A stretch of DNA of 64,000 nt from Campylorhamphus procurvoides (Eukaryota > Chordata > Aves > Passeriformes > Dendrocolaptidae): the NCBI GenBank assembly GCA_013396655.1, contig WBMV01000073.1:986879-1050878 (forward strand), written 5' to 3'. The stretch's first letter is position 1; the number at the start of each line of letters is the position of its first letter. Below the pieces are notes generated by a model. The model was not told where the DNA came from and did not search any database. It saw nothing but the letters and a program-made list of their open reading frames with translations. The position numbers and the translations under genes are program-made. Of this stretch, positions 38,801 through 50,200 are shown one piece after another.

Positions 38801-41339
38801 AGTCCTTCCAGAGCTGCTGGCAGCAGCCAGGATCCCACTGATGGTTATAGGAAGCAGTCACCAGCCACTTCTGGCTGCTGCTTCTTCCAGCTGCACAAGT
38901 CATTATGTAAAGACTGCCTTGTACCTGGCCCTTGTGGGATGTGGGAAGGACATGGCCCTGCAGAGCCAGCATGGGAAACATCTCCCGCTGCAGGAGTCAA
39001 AGAGCCAGGATGGAGTGTGAACCCTGGCTGATCCAAGGGATGTGGGGCTTTCCCTCCTTCAGGATACGCGTGGCTACAGCCACAATACAGACAGTGGCAG
39101 GAGGGAGTCAGTGAGGTCAGTGTGGTAATGAACACGCTGGCCTTTGAGGGCAGGCAATGTGTTATTGACTCTGTATCCTCTGTGCCTCCTGCCTCACGGA
39201 GAGTTCTGCTCATGCCAGCTGGATCGGCTCAGCTGTCCCCCTGGTACAGCTCATCAGGTGGGGCCCTGACCATGGGGCGCTGCCAACCAGGCACATTTAC
39301 ATCAAACTTTGTTAATGGTGCAGGTCCTGCGTGCAGAGGTGCCTGGCTGTGGGGGCATGGACAGGGGGACACCCCAAATGTCGCAGCTCTGCAGCACCAC
39401 ACACTCTGCAGAGCCAACTTTTCTTCATTACTGTGTCTGCTGTCAACAGCCTGTGCCTGTCTCCTGCACGGGTTGTGTGATCACAGCAGCTTCCATCAGG
39501 GCCAGTTCTCCGCAGCCCAGCCCAGTGCCAAATTCTCCTTCTTCGGTTAGGTGCTTCTCTATTCAGCAAGCAGGAGGCAACTTGCTGGTCAGACTCTCCT
39601 GGAAAAGCTGAGCTTGGCTCTGGCTCCAGCCTGTGCTTAGAGCAATTTAATAACAGCAGCAGGAGGGGATGGGGAATTAATTTTGGTTGCTGCCACCCCT
39701 TCAGGCCACACCTACGTGTGCTGGGTAGTGCAATGTGCTGGCTCCCTCCTTCCACTGCTCGAACAGCTGCTTGAATTTCCTTGTCCTGCCTTCATCCCTT
39801 CTTGCATTAACTGTTTCTTGGTCACCAAACACTGAAAGGCTGCAGCTGGCTCTGCCCAGCAGGCTTGGCCCCTCTGCTGACGAAAAAGCACAAAGCTCTC
39901 AAGGAAAGCATAGGCCATAAATCAAGGGCAGCAGCAGCATCAGGCAGCCCTTGGCTCTGAAGTGGCCATGCAGGGCTCATGAGCACGGCTCAGGTGCTCA
40001 GCAGTCACCAGCCCCTCCAGGCAATTGCAGTGGGACTCTAGAGTGGGTGCAGTCCAGGCTTTACAGGGCAGCCCCACACAGCAGTGGCACGTCAGGCCAC
40101 AGAGCACCACACGCTGTGTCCCCATCCCTGAGAGACAGCGCAGGATGTGCCCCAGCCTGTGTCAGGGGGTCGTGGTTCCAGAGGGGCACTGCCTGAGGCA
40201 GTGTGGCTGAGCACTCGCCCTGCAGAGGGGCACAAGGCTCTGGCTGACTCTGAAGAGGTTAAATCTTTCTAATCGCTCAGTAAGACCTTCTCCAAGAATT
40301 TATCTACTTTCTGCCTTCCAAGAACATATGGATAAAATCCCCCTGAGCAGGACTTACATTTATAGCATCTATTACTGAGATCAAGGTTAATCCAGAGTAA
40401 TCTAATGGGGTGAAAAGGACTTTATATAAATCTGTTTTAATCTATGGGACATGATAGCCTGACAAGGCCATCAGAACACTACTGTGACACTGCTGGGGCA
40501 GGGAAAGGTGCCAGAGTTGCTCAGGGGATGCAGGAAGAAGAGTTGTCTCATCCAGCACCCACTGATCTGAGTGCAATGGGCAGTGTCAAGCAACTGACAG
40601 GGCCAGGATGTGACTCTCAGGGCTACAACCAGGCCAGCCACCCTCATGTGCAGCTGCTGGTGGTGATTCCAGAGAGACTGAGTGGCTCTGTCCCTGTCAG
40701 GATATTGTGCCATGGGACAGGGAGGTTGTAAATGCTCCAAGTTATGAGCTGTCCCTAGTAGGTGCAATTTATTCGCACGTAGAGAGAGGGAATTCAGCAG
40801 GGAGAGACAGAAGGTGAACTTCATACATCTCCCAGTGCTGTGGCCGCATCCTGCATGCACACCCATCCTGGGGAATGGGGCTCTGCCAGGACCTGTGTGT
40901 GCAGCATGTGCACAGGACACTCTGGGCAGGCAGAGTGAAAGGATTGCCCCTGTCAGGATGTCACGCTGTTGTCCCCTCTGCACCCTGCATCCCCTACAGC
41001 CAGGAGCCCTATTCTAAGCTGCCTAGCCCCAAGCACTGCTCCCTCTGCTCCTTCTGCTCCCCATCCCACCACCACTGGGCTCAGCCCAGTCTGAGCCCTG
41101 CAGCCATGTCTGGCACCTGGGGATATGCTGAGCCCTGGCCAGGACTGGTGCCAGGGGCAGTCCCATGCCATGCTGTCTGCCCAAGCAGCAAGGCAGAGGA
41201 GTGTGTTCAGCAGACACGGGAGGCCAAATAAGACAGTTCTCCAGAGCACAGTGTGTCGTTTTACATCTGCTCAGATGGAGACTGAGTTATCCAGGTCCCT
41301 GAGTCCCAGACCCGCCAGAAGACAGTATCTCAGCTAAAC
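35837..41339. other. Intergenic, no gene seen
   Basis: GC-rich sequence with chance open frames on both strands and no splice-joined exons recognised. Small AT-rich patches with TAAT cores lie at 36100-36290 (CTTTAATTACAATTGATG), 36600-36660 (CAATTACAGCACAATTAGC) and 40250-40450. They may be regulatory, but nothing beyond composition supports that. Confidence 0.55.
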
Positions 41340-41620
41340 GATGCAAAAATGATTTAATGGAGGGAACTAATCAAGGAATCCAAGAGAGACTGCTCACCAA
41401 GGGCTGATGCAAGATTCAATTAAACTGCAGCCTTTGTGGGTTCACCATTTTAATTTTCCACAAATTAGCTTAAAAAAGGTATGGAAATGAAGATATTAGA
41501 TTTTTTTTAAGTCAAAAGGAAAAATCCTTTGAGGATTATATTAGCTATTTCGCTTTAACAAACATAATTCCTATACTCATTTTCTTGTTTTAATCTCAGC
41601 TGTTGAGATACTCTTTCCAT
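41340..41620. promoter_or_regulatory. Candidate conserved AT-rich island
   Basis: AT-rich run with CAAATTAGCTTAAAAAAGG, an AAAGGAAAAATCCTTT inverted repeat and GTTTTAATCTCAGC. It differs sharply from the GC-rich sequence on both sides and is not a recognised repeat. Function is inferred only. Confidence 0.25.
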
Positions 41621-44376
41621 TCCGTCTCCAGTGTCAGTGTTTTGAGAACAAGATGGGGAAGGCTGTTAACCCTTCCTGGAGCAGGTCCTACAGCCCGGCT
41701 GCAGCAGAACGTGGCTCCTGCACCAGCCATGGTGCTGGGGCAAGGGCAGCACCATGGCACCATCTGGGTCAGTTGGGTGCCAGTGTGGGAGCACCAAAGG
41801 AAGCTTTGCCATCCGACTCTGACAATGCTCACAGCACCAGCAGGCACTCAGCTCCGTGGTGGTGCACTCGTGGTGACACGGCTACAAGGGACCAGTGCAG
41901 CAGCCAGGTGTCCCACACAGTCCCTGGGACCTGCAAAGCAAACCTGTCATCCCCGGTGCTGTGCCCTGTGTGCATCTACACCTCTGGGTGCTCCTGGGGG
42001 GCAGCCCAAGGTTTGTTAGCGGGAACCAGTGATGGAGATGCCTCCCCATGCAAGGGCAGTGCTCTGCTCCATCCTGCCTGTGCCTGGCCGGTTGGGCAGA
42101 GGTTGGCATTGAGTGATTCCAGTGTGGATGGGGCTGTGGATCCGCTCAGTGCTGCAGCAATGATCGGCACCAGCAGCCCCACACCTCCTGTAACTTCACC
42201 TGCTCTTGCCCTGAGGCAGCTGGAGGTAAACATGGAGTAACAGTGTTGTGTGTCGGCTGTGATCTGTCTGCTGCAAGAGTACGTCTTGCACTAAGGATCC
42301 CTTGTGAGTAATAACAGCTGCTGTTACGGCCGTGCCTCTGCTGGCACCACAGGCTTGGCATAGCCATCCTCTCCCTGCCCCGTGCAGTGCAGCTCTTCCA
42401 CCAGCTCCAGCTCCACCAGCACTGGGCTTGGTTGGAGGCTGCTCTTCAGCAGGAATGGCACCCTGAGAATGTCAAGACTAGAGGCTGGCTCACCAGGCTT
42501 TGCCTGTTTGGACAGCCTGCTCCTCACCCCAAGGAACTGTGTTTCTGTCCCTGGGTTCCTGCTCATCAATGGGAAACCAGTCCCCAGCAGCAGCATCACT
42601 TACTGGTGTGGGGGCTTGGGCGGGACTGCAGTGGGTCTGGCTGGGCTGCCCTGGCCAGGGCTGGCATGGCTTGGCCATGGCCCCAGGCATGTACCACAGT
42701 GCTGAGGAGCATCATCCACAGATGCCCTCCTTCCTGCCTCTTCCCTCCCAGGGTGGGGACAACTCCTGCTCACCCTCTCTTCCAACTGCTGCCTGCACCT
42801 CTGGCACTGCCCATCAGGTCCCACATCCACCATCCCACTCTGCTGGCACCTTCCTGTCCTGCACTATCCCCTCCCAGACCCTTCCTTGCCCCATGGTAGC
42901 ATTACCCAGCCCCTGGGTGACCTTCAGCTCACAGCTCCTGGAAGCACCTTCCTGTCCCCTTCCTCCACGCCTCAAGCTGGAAGGGAGCTTCATTTGTCAC
43001 TGTCTCTTTTAAAAGGTCCAATCTCTTCTACGGGGTCACCTGGCTGCTCTGCCAGCAGCTTCTCCTGCTGGCACAGCTCTGCTGCAGCCACTGCAGCTGC
43101 CAGTCCAGGATGCGTCATCCCTGTCCCCTTGTCCTTGGGGTCTTGCCATGGTCCCCCCTTTGCCTGGGGGTGGAGGAGCACTTGCAGTCACAGCCCAGCC
43201 CAGGGGTGGCTGCAGCCCATAGTTGGGGTCCAGGGCACCCCTTTTGCCCCCCAGCTGTGGAGAGGACTGGCAGAGCTGGGGACGTGGGGCCTCTCCTGTG
43301 CTGGCTTCGCCGAGACGCTCCCAGAGCAGCAGATTATGCAGGACCAGCTCATCCCTGCAACGTGGGTCTGGCAACATAGGCTGTGGCCGGGACCCTTCCT
43401 GCCCTGCACACACCGAGCCCTGAGTGGAGCTCAATGCAGAATTAATTTGTCATATTGACACTGATCGTTTATTAGGGAGCAGAGTGGAGCCCATTCATTT
43501 GAACAGAAAACATTTCATCTTATCTCCTGCCTTTTCATGCCTCAGCTCTCACTCTTTAACCTTGGACAACGAGACATTCATAATTTCCTCACTGGCTCTA
43601 TGGCTCCTCTAGATAAGAAACTTATTTTTTAATCTTTCTTTCTATTGAATTTTAAACATGTTCCATTATAAAACCTGATGCACATAGCAACATTCTTTGC
43701 CCAGCACTAATATGGCCATGCTATGCTGCAGCCTGTGCCCCAAGCCAGGCTCCTGGCCCTGCCATTCCCTTGGAGACCAATGGCCAGGGGACCTTTGCAC
43801 TGCTTTCCCAAAGGACTGTGGGGGCTCTGGCAGCAGTGCAGGGGCAGGCAGGGCACAGGCAAGCTGCCACTCCAGGGACAGCTTTTGCACAGGGGTGCTG
43901 CCAGCAGCCATGGGGAGTGATGGCTCTGCACTCTCCAGGGATTACAGGGGAGCAGGAGGCATGGGAGGAAGATGCTGTCACCAGCTGATGGTTTTCAGCA
44001 GTTCTCATTTGCTCTAACACGGTTTGAGCTTGGGGAAGTGTTTCTTGTTCAGGGACAGTCACTGGGAAGCCACTGTGTGACTGGGAGCTCTTACAGCCCC
44101 ATGCATGAAGCCCCACGGCAGCCCCACATAGCAGTGTGGGGTCTGCCCCAACCCAGGGCCATGCAGAGCTGCAGAGGGATTGGTCTCATCTCCAGCCCAT
44201 GTAGCCACTGCCCCAATAGCAAATAGCCCCACCAGGGCCCCTGCAAGGAGAGGCCATGATTGCTTTCCGTGTGCAGGAGAGCCACAGAGATAAGCCTTTC
44301 ACCTCCAAGGCTCTGCTGAAAAATTAGGGATGGGAGGTAGGAGGGAGCAAATTGAGATAAATGAGTGTGCTGCATG
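41621..44376. other. Intergenic, no gene seen
   Basis: C- and G-rich sequence, with C-rich stretches at 42720-43000, followed by an AT-rich patch at 43430-43690. No gene, RNA gene or mobile element was recognised. Confidence 0.55.
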
Positions 44377-44396
44377 GCATCCTGCCTGCAGGATGC
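44377..44396. repeat. Perfect short inverted repeat
   Basis: GCATCCTGC-CT-GCAGGATGC: two perfect 9-bp arms around a 2-bp centre. Immediately to the right (44400-44426) the 12-mer AATAAAAAATCA is repeated twice. The arms are too short and the loop too tight for a microRNA precursor. Role unknown. Confidence 0.6.
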
Positions 44397-44429
44397 TGAA
44401 ATAAAAAATCAGTAAATAAAAAATCACCA

Positions 44430-45989
44430 GTCTTTATCTGGTCAGAGCCTGAATAGGCTGGGTGATAACTATAACGGATGAGCCTGCCGTGAGGGCCTCC
44501 GAGAGGGACCTGCCCCTCGTGCTATGCAGGAAGGCACCTGCTGGTGCTTGTTTGCTGGGGACAAGGCAGTGGTGGCGTGAAGGGCCAGGGCAGCAGCTCT
44601 GCTGTGGCACGCCAGGTCCTGTCCCTCTGTGTGCACCATGCTGCTGCTGCATCAGTCCCAGGTGGCTCTGGGAAGGGCTTGGCTCCTTCCTCAGCGTGAA
44701 ATGCACTTTTCCAAGGCGTCCTTCACAGCGAGGGAAAAGGCAGATCAGATGCCGAATTAGCCTGCAAGAGCCGTGTTCCCGTCTCTCTTATCTAACTCAC
44801 TGTAACAAGCTCTTTGCATTTATTCTACCAAATGTGCTGCAGAATTGCGTTACAGCTCATGGCTGCGAGCCATCTGTGGAGAGAAATCCAGTTATACCTT
44901 GTATAATAAGTTCCTGACAATCTTACAGAGGACTCCGGGTCATAAAAGTCTCCCAGTTTTATCGCCAGTAACAGACACGGAGAGAAATTAAGTTGTCTTA
45001 TCAAATTTAGATAATATATATCCCTCTGGAGTGGAAGGTTTCTGATGGATCTTTTACAGTATTAGAACATTTAGAGGGGTGAACAGAAATGTACAGTGGG
45101 GGTGGGAGAGCAGTGGGGCACAGAACATCCCAAGGAATCCAGGAGCAGGAATCCTGTAGCTGTTGGGCAGAGACGGGCCTTGGGGAGCTCTTGGAATGAA
45201 AGAGGAGGAGAAGGCTGTTTGCAGGCAGGAGCTGTGCTGAGAGGTGGGCTCTGCTCCTGCCTGGCTCACCTCAAGCACTCTCATGCAGCTATTAATGAAA
45301 GCAATAACCTCCAGCATCCTGATATGCACACTCCTTCCAGCTGCCTCCTGTGCCAGTCACTGCAGGGAGAAGGAGCCACGGGGTGTTTCCTGAGTTCCTA
45401 GGTCCTGGGCTCTGCTGAAATCAGAAGCTAAGCCTTCTGAAGGGAGGCTGGACACAGGACATCCCCACCATGTATCCTCTGCAGGTGAAACACCTGGTGC
45501 AGGGAGGAGTATGCCCGGTGGCAAAAGGGTCCTGCTCTGGCAGCCTGTGCAGGGTTGGTCCTGTCTGGGCTTTCCCTGCTGCTGTTGGTGGGTCAAGAAG
45601 CTCTGCTCTGCTCAGGCAGTAATTTTAGGCTTCCTGGAGAGGGACCCTGCTGATCCCATTGCCCGGGGCTTGGTCTGATCCCTCCCCCTGGCTCAGGTGG
45701 GAAGGCTCCTGCATGGGATGGAGAAGACAGGGATGCTCACCACCTGGCCTGACCTGTGGCCCCCAGCAAGTGCTCCCTCCTGGGGTACTGGTTGCCCACA
45801 GGGAACGTGCTGGTGGCTTGGGAGGGCTGGGATCCTCGGCACACCTGCTCTCTGTTCAATATTTAGTTTCTGCAGAGGCAGAGTGCAGTAGCCATGGCAA
45901 TGCAGTGGGCAGGCCTGGCGTCGCCGGTGTGCCGTTTATTATGAGCTGAGCAGTCTCGGGCACTGGGGATGCAGACACATGACTCCCCC
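44430..45989. other. Intergenic, no gene seen
   Basis: Mixed sequence with an AT-rich part at 44800-45065 (TTAGATAATATATATCCCTC) and a GC-rich remainder. No coding or RNA feature was recognised. Confidence 0.5.
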
Positions 45990-46205
45990 GAGAGCCCTGT
46001 GCTAATAAAAAAAATGAATCCTTACTTACTGATCTCTATATTTTTAAAGATTGGTTACTCTGTCTTTTTCCTTTTCATTCACTTTTTAGACATCTATCTT
46101 GCCTGTCAGTGCAGAATTATCTGTTTAACACCGTTGCTACTTTAATCACAATTAGCTTTCCCTCTCCATTAATAAGACTCTCAATGGTGCTACATCATGA
46201 GAATA
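45990..46205. promoter_or_regulatory. Candidate conserved AT-rich island
   Basis: AT-rich block with GCTAATAAAAAAAATGAATC, TTTAATCACAATTAGC and CCATTAATAAGACTC homeodomain-type cores, bounded by GC-rich DNA. No repeat family was recognised. Regulatory role inferred. Confidence 0.3.
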
Positions 46206-47089
46206 TGCCTTCACAGCTGTCCTGGCATTCTGCCTAGTCTGATGCCCAGGGTTTGTTCTCCCTCCTGAGCTGGGGGCCAGTGCTCTCTGTGACCCCCCAT
46301 TGCCTCTGTGCTTCGAGGGATGCTGAGCCCTCCCTGTAGCCAGGCAGGCATTGGGGATGGGCAGGCACCACTTTCCCCCAAGGCTTGTGACTGGGCTGGA
46401 GTTGTGCCCATTCCTGGCAGCAGGAGCAGAAAGGCTGGGAATTAGTATTTAACCACAAGAGTGGGTCAAGAGACTACCTCGCCTCCCCACATCTTTTCTT
46501 CAGAGCATTTGGTGAACAATGCATGCAGAAGGCTTTTTATTTTTGTGTAGAAATGTGTGTCTAATGAATTAGCCACGGATTGCAGCCTAACATGGGTAAT
46601 TTACACTGAACATTCACTCGCTCAGAATCATCCATCATTTTTGTACCACATTAAAACCCACGTCCCGCCCTGGGAGTGAGTGGCTGGTGCTGCAACCTGA
46701 GACTCCCTCGCAGCACACCCCTTAGTGTGGTGTGACCACACTGGTGCCCCCTGCACAGAGTGTGCCACAGGCTGTGGTCACACCAGTCTGGCCCCTCTGT
46801 GGGCAGTGGGCTGTGACTTGCCTAAATGGCTTGCCTGGGGACTGGCACCAGACCAAGGGGAGGATGCAGGCATCAGAAGCCCCCATGACCTGAGTGTGGC
46901 ACCTGTAGCACCGGTGAGGTGCAGGTGAGGTGGCATGTGGCTGTACACAGGGCACAGAGGGCAGCTCACCCCTTGCTTGGCTGTACCAGGCCACCTCCTC
47001 CCACTGTCCTCCCCACCACTGCAGGGACCTTCCCTGGGAGAGGGATTGCACAGGGGAGTCGCTGGCATAGGCATAATTGCCGAGATAAC
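46206..47089. other. Intergenic, no gene seen
   Basis: GC-rich on both sides of an AT-richer stretch at 46490-46660 (CTAATGAATTAGCC, a short palindrome-like homeodomain site). No gene evidence. Confidence 0.5.
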
Positions 47090-47250
47090 TGCTGATTGTG
47101 GAGTTTGCACACAAAAAAATAGAGTGGCCGGGGTCAGTCATAATTGGTAAATATTTGTCTATCTAATCAAAAGGCCTTTTAATTAACAATTTTGTTCTTG
47201 CAACTGGCTTAATTTTTTTTAAGAACTTCTGCAGGAAGTCAATTAGACCC
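47090..47250. promoter_or_regulatory. Candidate enhancer, forkhead and TTAATTAA sites
   Basis: Compact AT-rich island with CATAATTGGTAAATATTTG (forkhead-type GTAAATA at 47147-47153), the palindrome TTAATTAA at 47179-47186, ATCTAATCAAAAGG and GTCAATTAGACC. There are many TAAT cores within 150 bp, no open frame and GC-rich flanks. Function is inferred from motif content. Confidence 0.35.
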
Positions 47251-50200
47251 AACAGATGGTGAAGAACATCCCAGCATCAGCATATCCAGCCATCTGCCAC
47301 CTCTGGGAATGGCAGCCCTGCCAGAGCCTCATGCCCTGTGGCAGCTCCCCTGGGGACAGGGAAGCCCTGACCCCCTACCCATCATGAGCCACAGGTAGGT
47401 GGGATCCCCTCAGCAGGAGCCATATGCTGCCAGTGCTGGGGACAAGTGGAAGGGCTGGGACTGCCTGAGCCTGCTGGGGCCTCTGGGGCTGTAGCTCTGT
47501 CCTGAGGATTTTGCTCCCCCCGGGAAGCTCTCAAGCCCCAGTCTGAATGAGCAGTGGGAGAATGGGCAGCTCTGTCGTTCCATGGGCTGGCACAGCTTGG
47601 GGTGGGCACGGCTTGCCCTGCTGACAAGCTCTGTCCTGTAGCTGGAGACCTGCCTCCTCCAGCCATGGGACTACCTGGCCCCTGCTCCGCAGGTGGACTG
47701 TCCCTGCCAGGCTGGGGCAGAATTACAAATGGATTGGCAGAGAAATGCCAGCAGGGACACAGGGCACTGCCATGTGGGAACACAAGGGCACACACTGTCT
47801 CACATGCCCCCTGTCCTCCAGCTGGCCTCCCCTCCACCTCCGCTGGCAGGGCTCCTCTCCGCAGGTGAGCTGGCAGCACCCGCACCTGCTGCTCTCCACA
47901 ATCAGGAGATTGCTGTGCACAAGAGGCAGCTGACGCATCTCTTCCTCAATCAGCTGCTCTTCACGCCCAGCTCCGTGCCACTCGCTGTGCCACTCACAGC
48001 TGATTGCCCTTTGTCTCCAGCAAGGCCACGCTCGGTGGCAGCGCAGACAGCAGGGTCAGGGTGCTCCCATGGCACTTCCCTCTGCCCTCCACTCCCCACG
48101 ACCCCGCGGCTCCCAGCAGGAGAAGATTCTGGGGTTTCCCAGCTTCAGGGGCACAGCCCAGCATGGGCTTGAGGGGAACCCCTTGGATGGGCTCTCAGAC
48201 AGGTGCTGGCTTTGGCCCCATGTGGGTGCAGGACCCTGCTGCTCCTGCCCCATTCCCTGCCCACAGGAAGATGCCCAGAGAACCTGCAGCCAGCTGGGTC
48301 TCTGGGTCTGGCTGGCAGTCAGCCGTGGGGCAAAATTGGATGTTGGCAGGGCAGGGGGAGATTTGGGTGAGAGGAGGGGTGGGCTGGGCACAGGGCAGTA
48401 GGGGGTACAGCTGCCCCAAACATCACTGCCTGGCCGTGCCACTGGAACCTCTTCAAAGCACCAGGGAGCAAAGGACCTAAATCTCTCCTGCCAGGCCCTC
48501 CGGAGATGTCCCCCCTTATTCACAACTGCTTTTTAATTGCCTTTTGTCAATTACAGTGAGATGGATCGGGTTCCTCGGGGAGGCAGCAATTAGCGCAGGG
48601 ATGAATGCCGAGGCAGCCAAGCTCCCTCTGCACGCAGCAGTGGTGATTTGTAAACCTGTCACCCAGACACCGAGCTCTGCTTCCAGTCACGGCCTCACGG
48701 CAGTAGGAACACCATGCACACCTGCCCCTGGAGCGACAGGACCCGGGCACCCCACCCCAGCCTCTCCCTGCCGTGCCCCTCTCGCTGAGGCTCCAAGGAG
48801 GGGATGTCTGGGCAGTGTGTGCCCTGCCAATGGATATTGGGGTGCATGCAGGGCAATGGAGTGAGGATGGGGACACGGAGCCAGGGTCAGCAGGGAGTTG
48901 GTCTCAGCAGGCTGGGTGGCAGGAGCCCCTGTGGATGGGGCACCACCCCGCCAAAAAGAATTAACACCTACAGTTTCCAGCTGGCTGTGGCCAGCCTCCT
49001 AATTAGGTTTGGTGACAATGGCAATTAGTCATCTGGGTTCCTCAGTGCAGTGCTCGCCAGGTCGCTGCTCTCCACGGTGCAACTCCAGGTGTCCTGCCCA
49101 CGGCTCAGCCTGCACAGACACACTGCCTGCCACTGCCCAGCCACCACAGCTGACTGTCCTCGAGCGTGGGATGCTCTTGCTCATCCCAAATTCATGCCAA
49201 ATTCACCTGTCCAGATAACCTGGTTGGTAATGGGACAACCTGGGCAGGGGTTATCTTGGTTGTATCCAGAGGCACAACTTGCCAGGGGCTTGCTCTGCCT
49301 CAGCCCCATACCCTCCTTGCACTCACTGATATCTCTCACTATCCTGGTCCCAGCTCAGCAGGGCTTTGGGCACCAGGAACATGTGGCCATCAGCCCATGC
49401 TGGGACTCCAGTGGCCACTGCCTGTTTTCCCATATCCCCCCTACCCTCCCTCTCTGCTTCATGGCTTTTGTCTAATTCCCTACTCCCCTTTCCTATTTTT
49501 CTTCTTGACAGGAGCAGCAGGCTCATGCATCCAGAGACTCCACAACCCTTTCTTGTAGCTGTAGATTAAATTTCCCAGCTCAGTGTCCACTGGCCTCTGG
49601 CTGAGTCACTGTGCACAGGTGTCCTCCCATCCCCACGAGCAGCAGGCAGTCCTGGTGGTGCCGGGAGCCTGGGGACTGGGTTCAGACAGCATCACGGGGC
49701 AATCCCTGCTATCTGAGCTGAGCTGAATTGAGCTGAGCCCTGCCAGCACCCCAGGCCATGGTGGGCAAAGTGAATGGGTAAATCATGTGGGCCCAGCAGC
49801 CAAACTTTGCCAAGCATCCTCCAGCTCCTGCTTCTCTCACTCTGTTCTGTCCTTGACCCCGGGGAAGGTGCAGCATGTGGAGGAAGCCCGGCTGCTCTAA
49901 TTAAACCATGTTTGTAAACTCCCATGGCAAGCATCACTAATTATAATTAGGGAAAGCAGATCTGCCTTCCCAGCCTCTTGGACACGTGAACAAGCTCCCT
50001 GCTTGCCGACCAGACTTGGAGGGCACTGAGGGGCAGCACGTGGCTCTGCTCAGCATCCCCTGGGCTGGGCACATCCCTGGAACAGACCCTGCAGAGCCAC
50101 AGCGCCATGGGGACCCTCGAGCCGGGGGTGCCAGGCCTGGGGCAGAGCACCACGGTGCATCTGGCACCAACCCCTCCACCCTGGCATGGCGTGACTGCAC

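Noticed and set aside
44377..44396. Hairpin considered as microRNA precursor
   Set aside because: 9-bp stem with a 2-base loop is far too small, and no longer pairing extends from it.
49713..49737. GAGCT/GCTGA-like pentamers resembling immunoglobulin switch repeats
   Set aside because: Only about five imperfect units. Proximity to CD40, which drives class switching, is a coincidence of function and gives no reason for switch DNA here.
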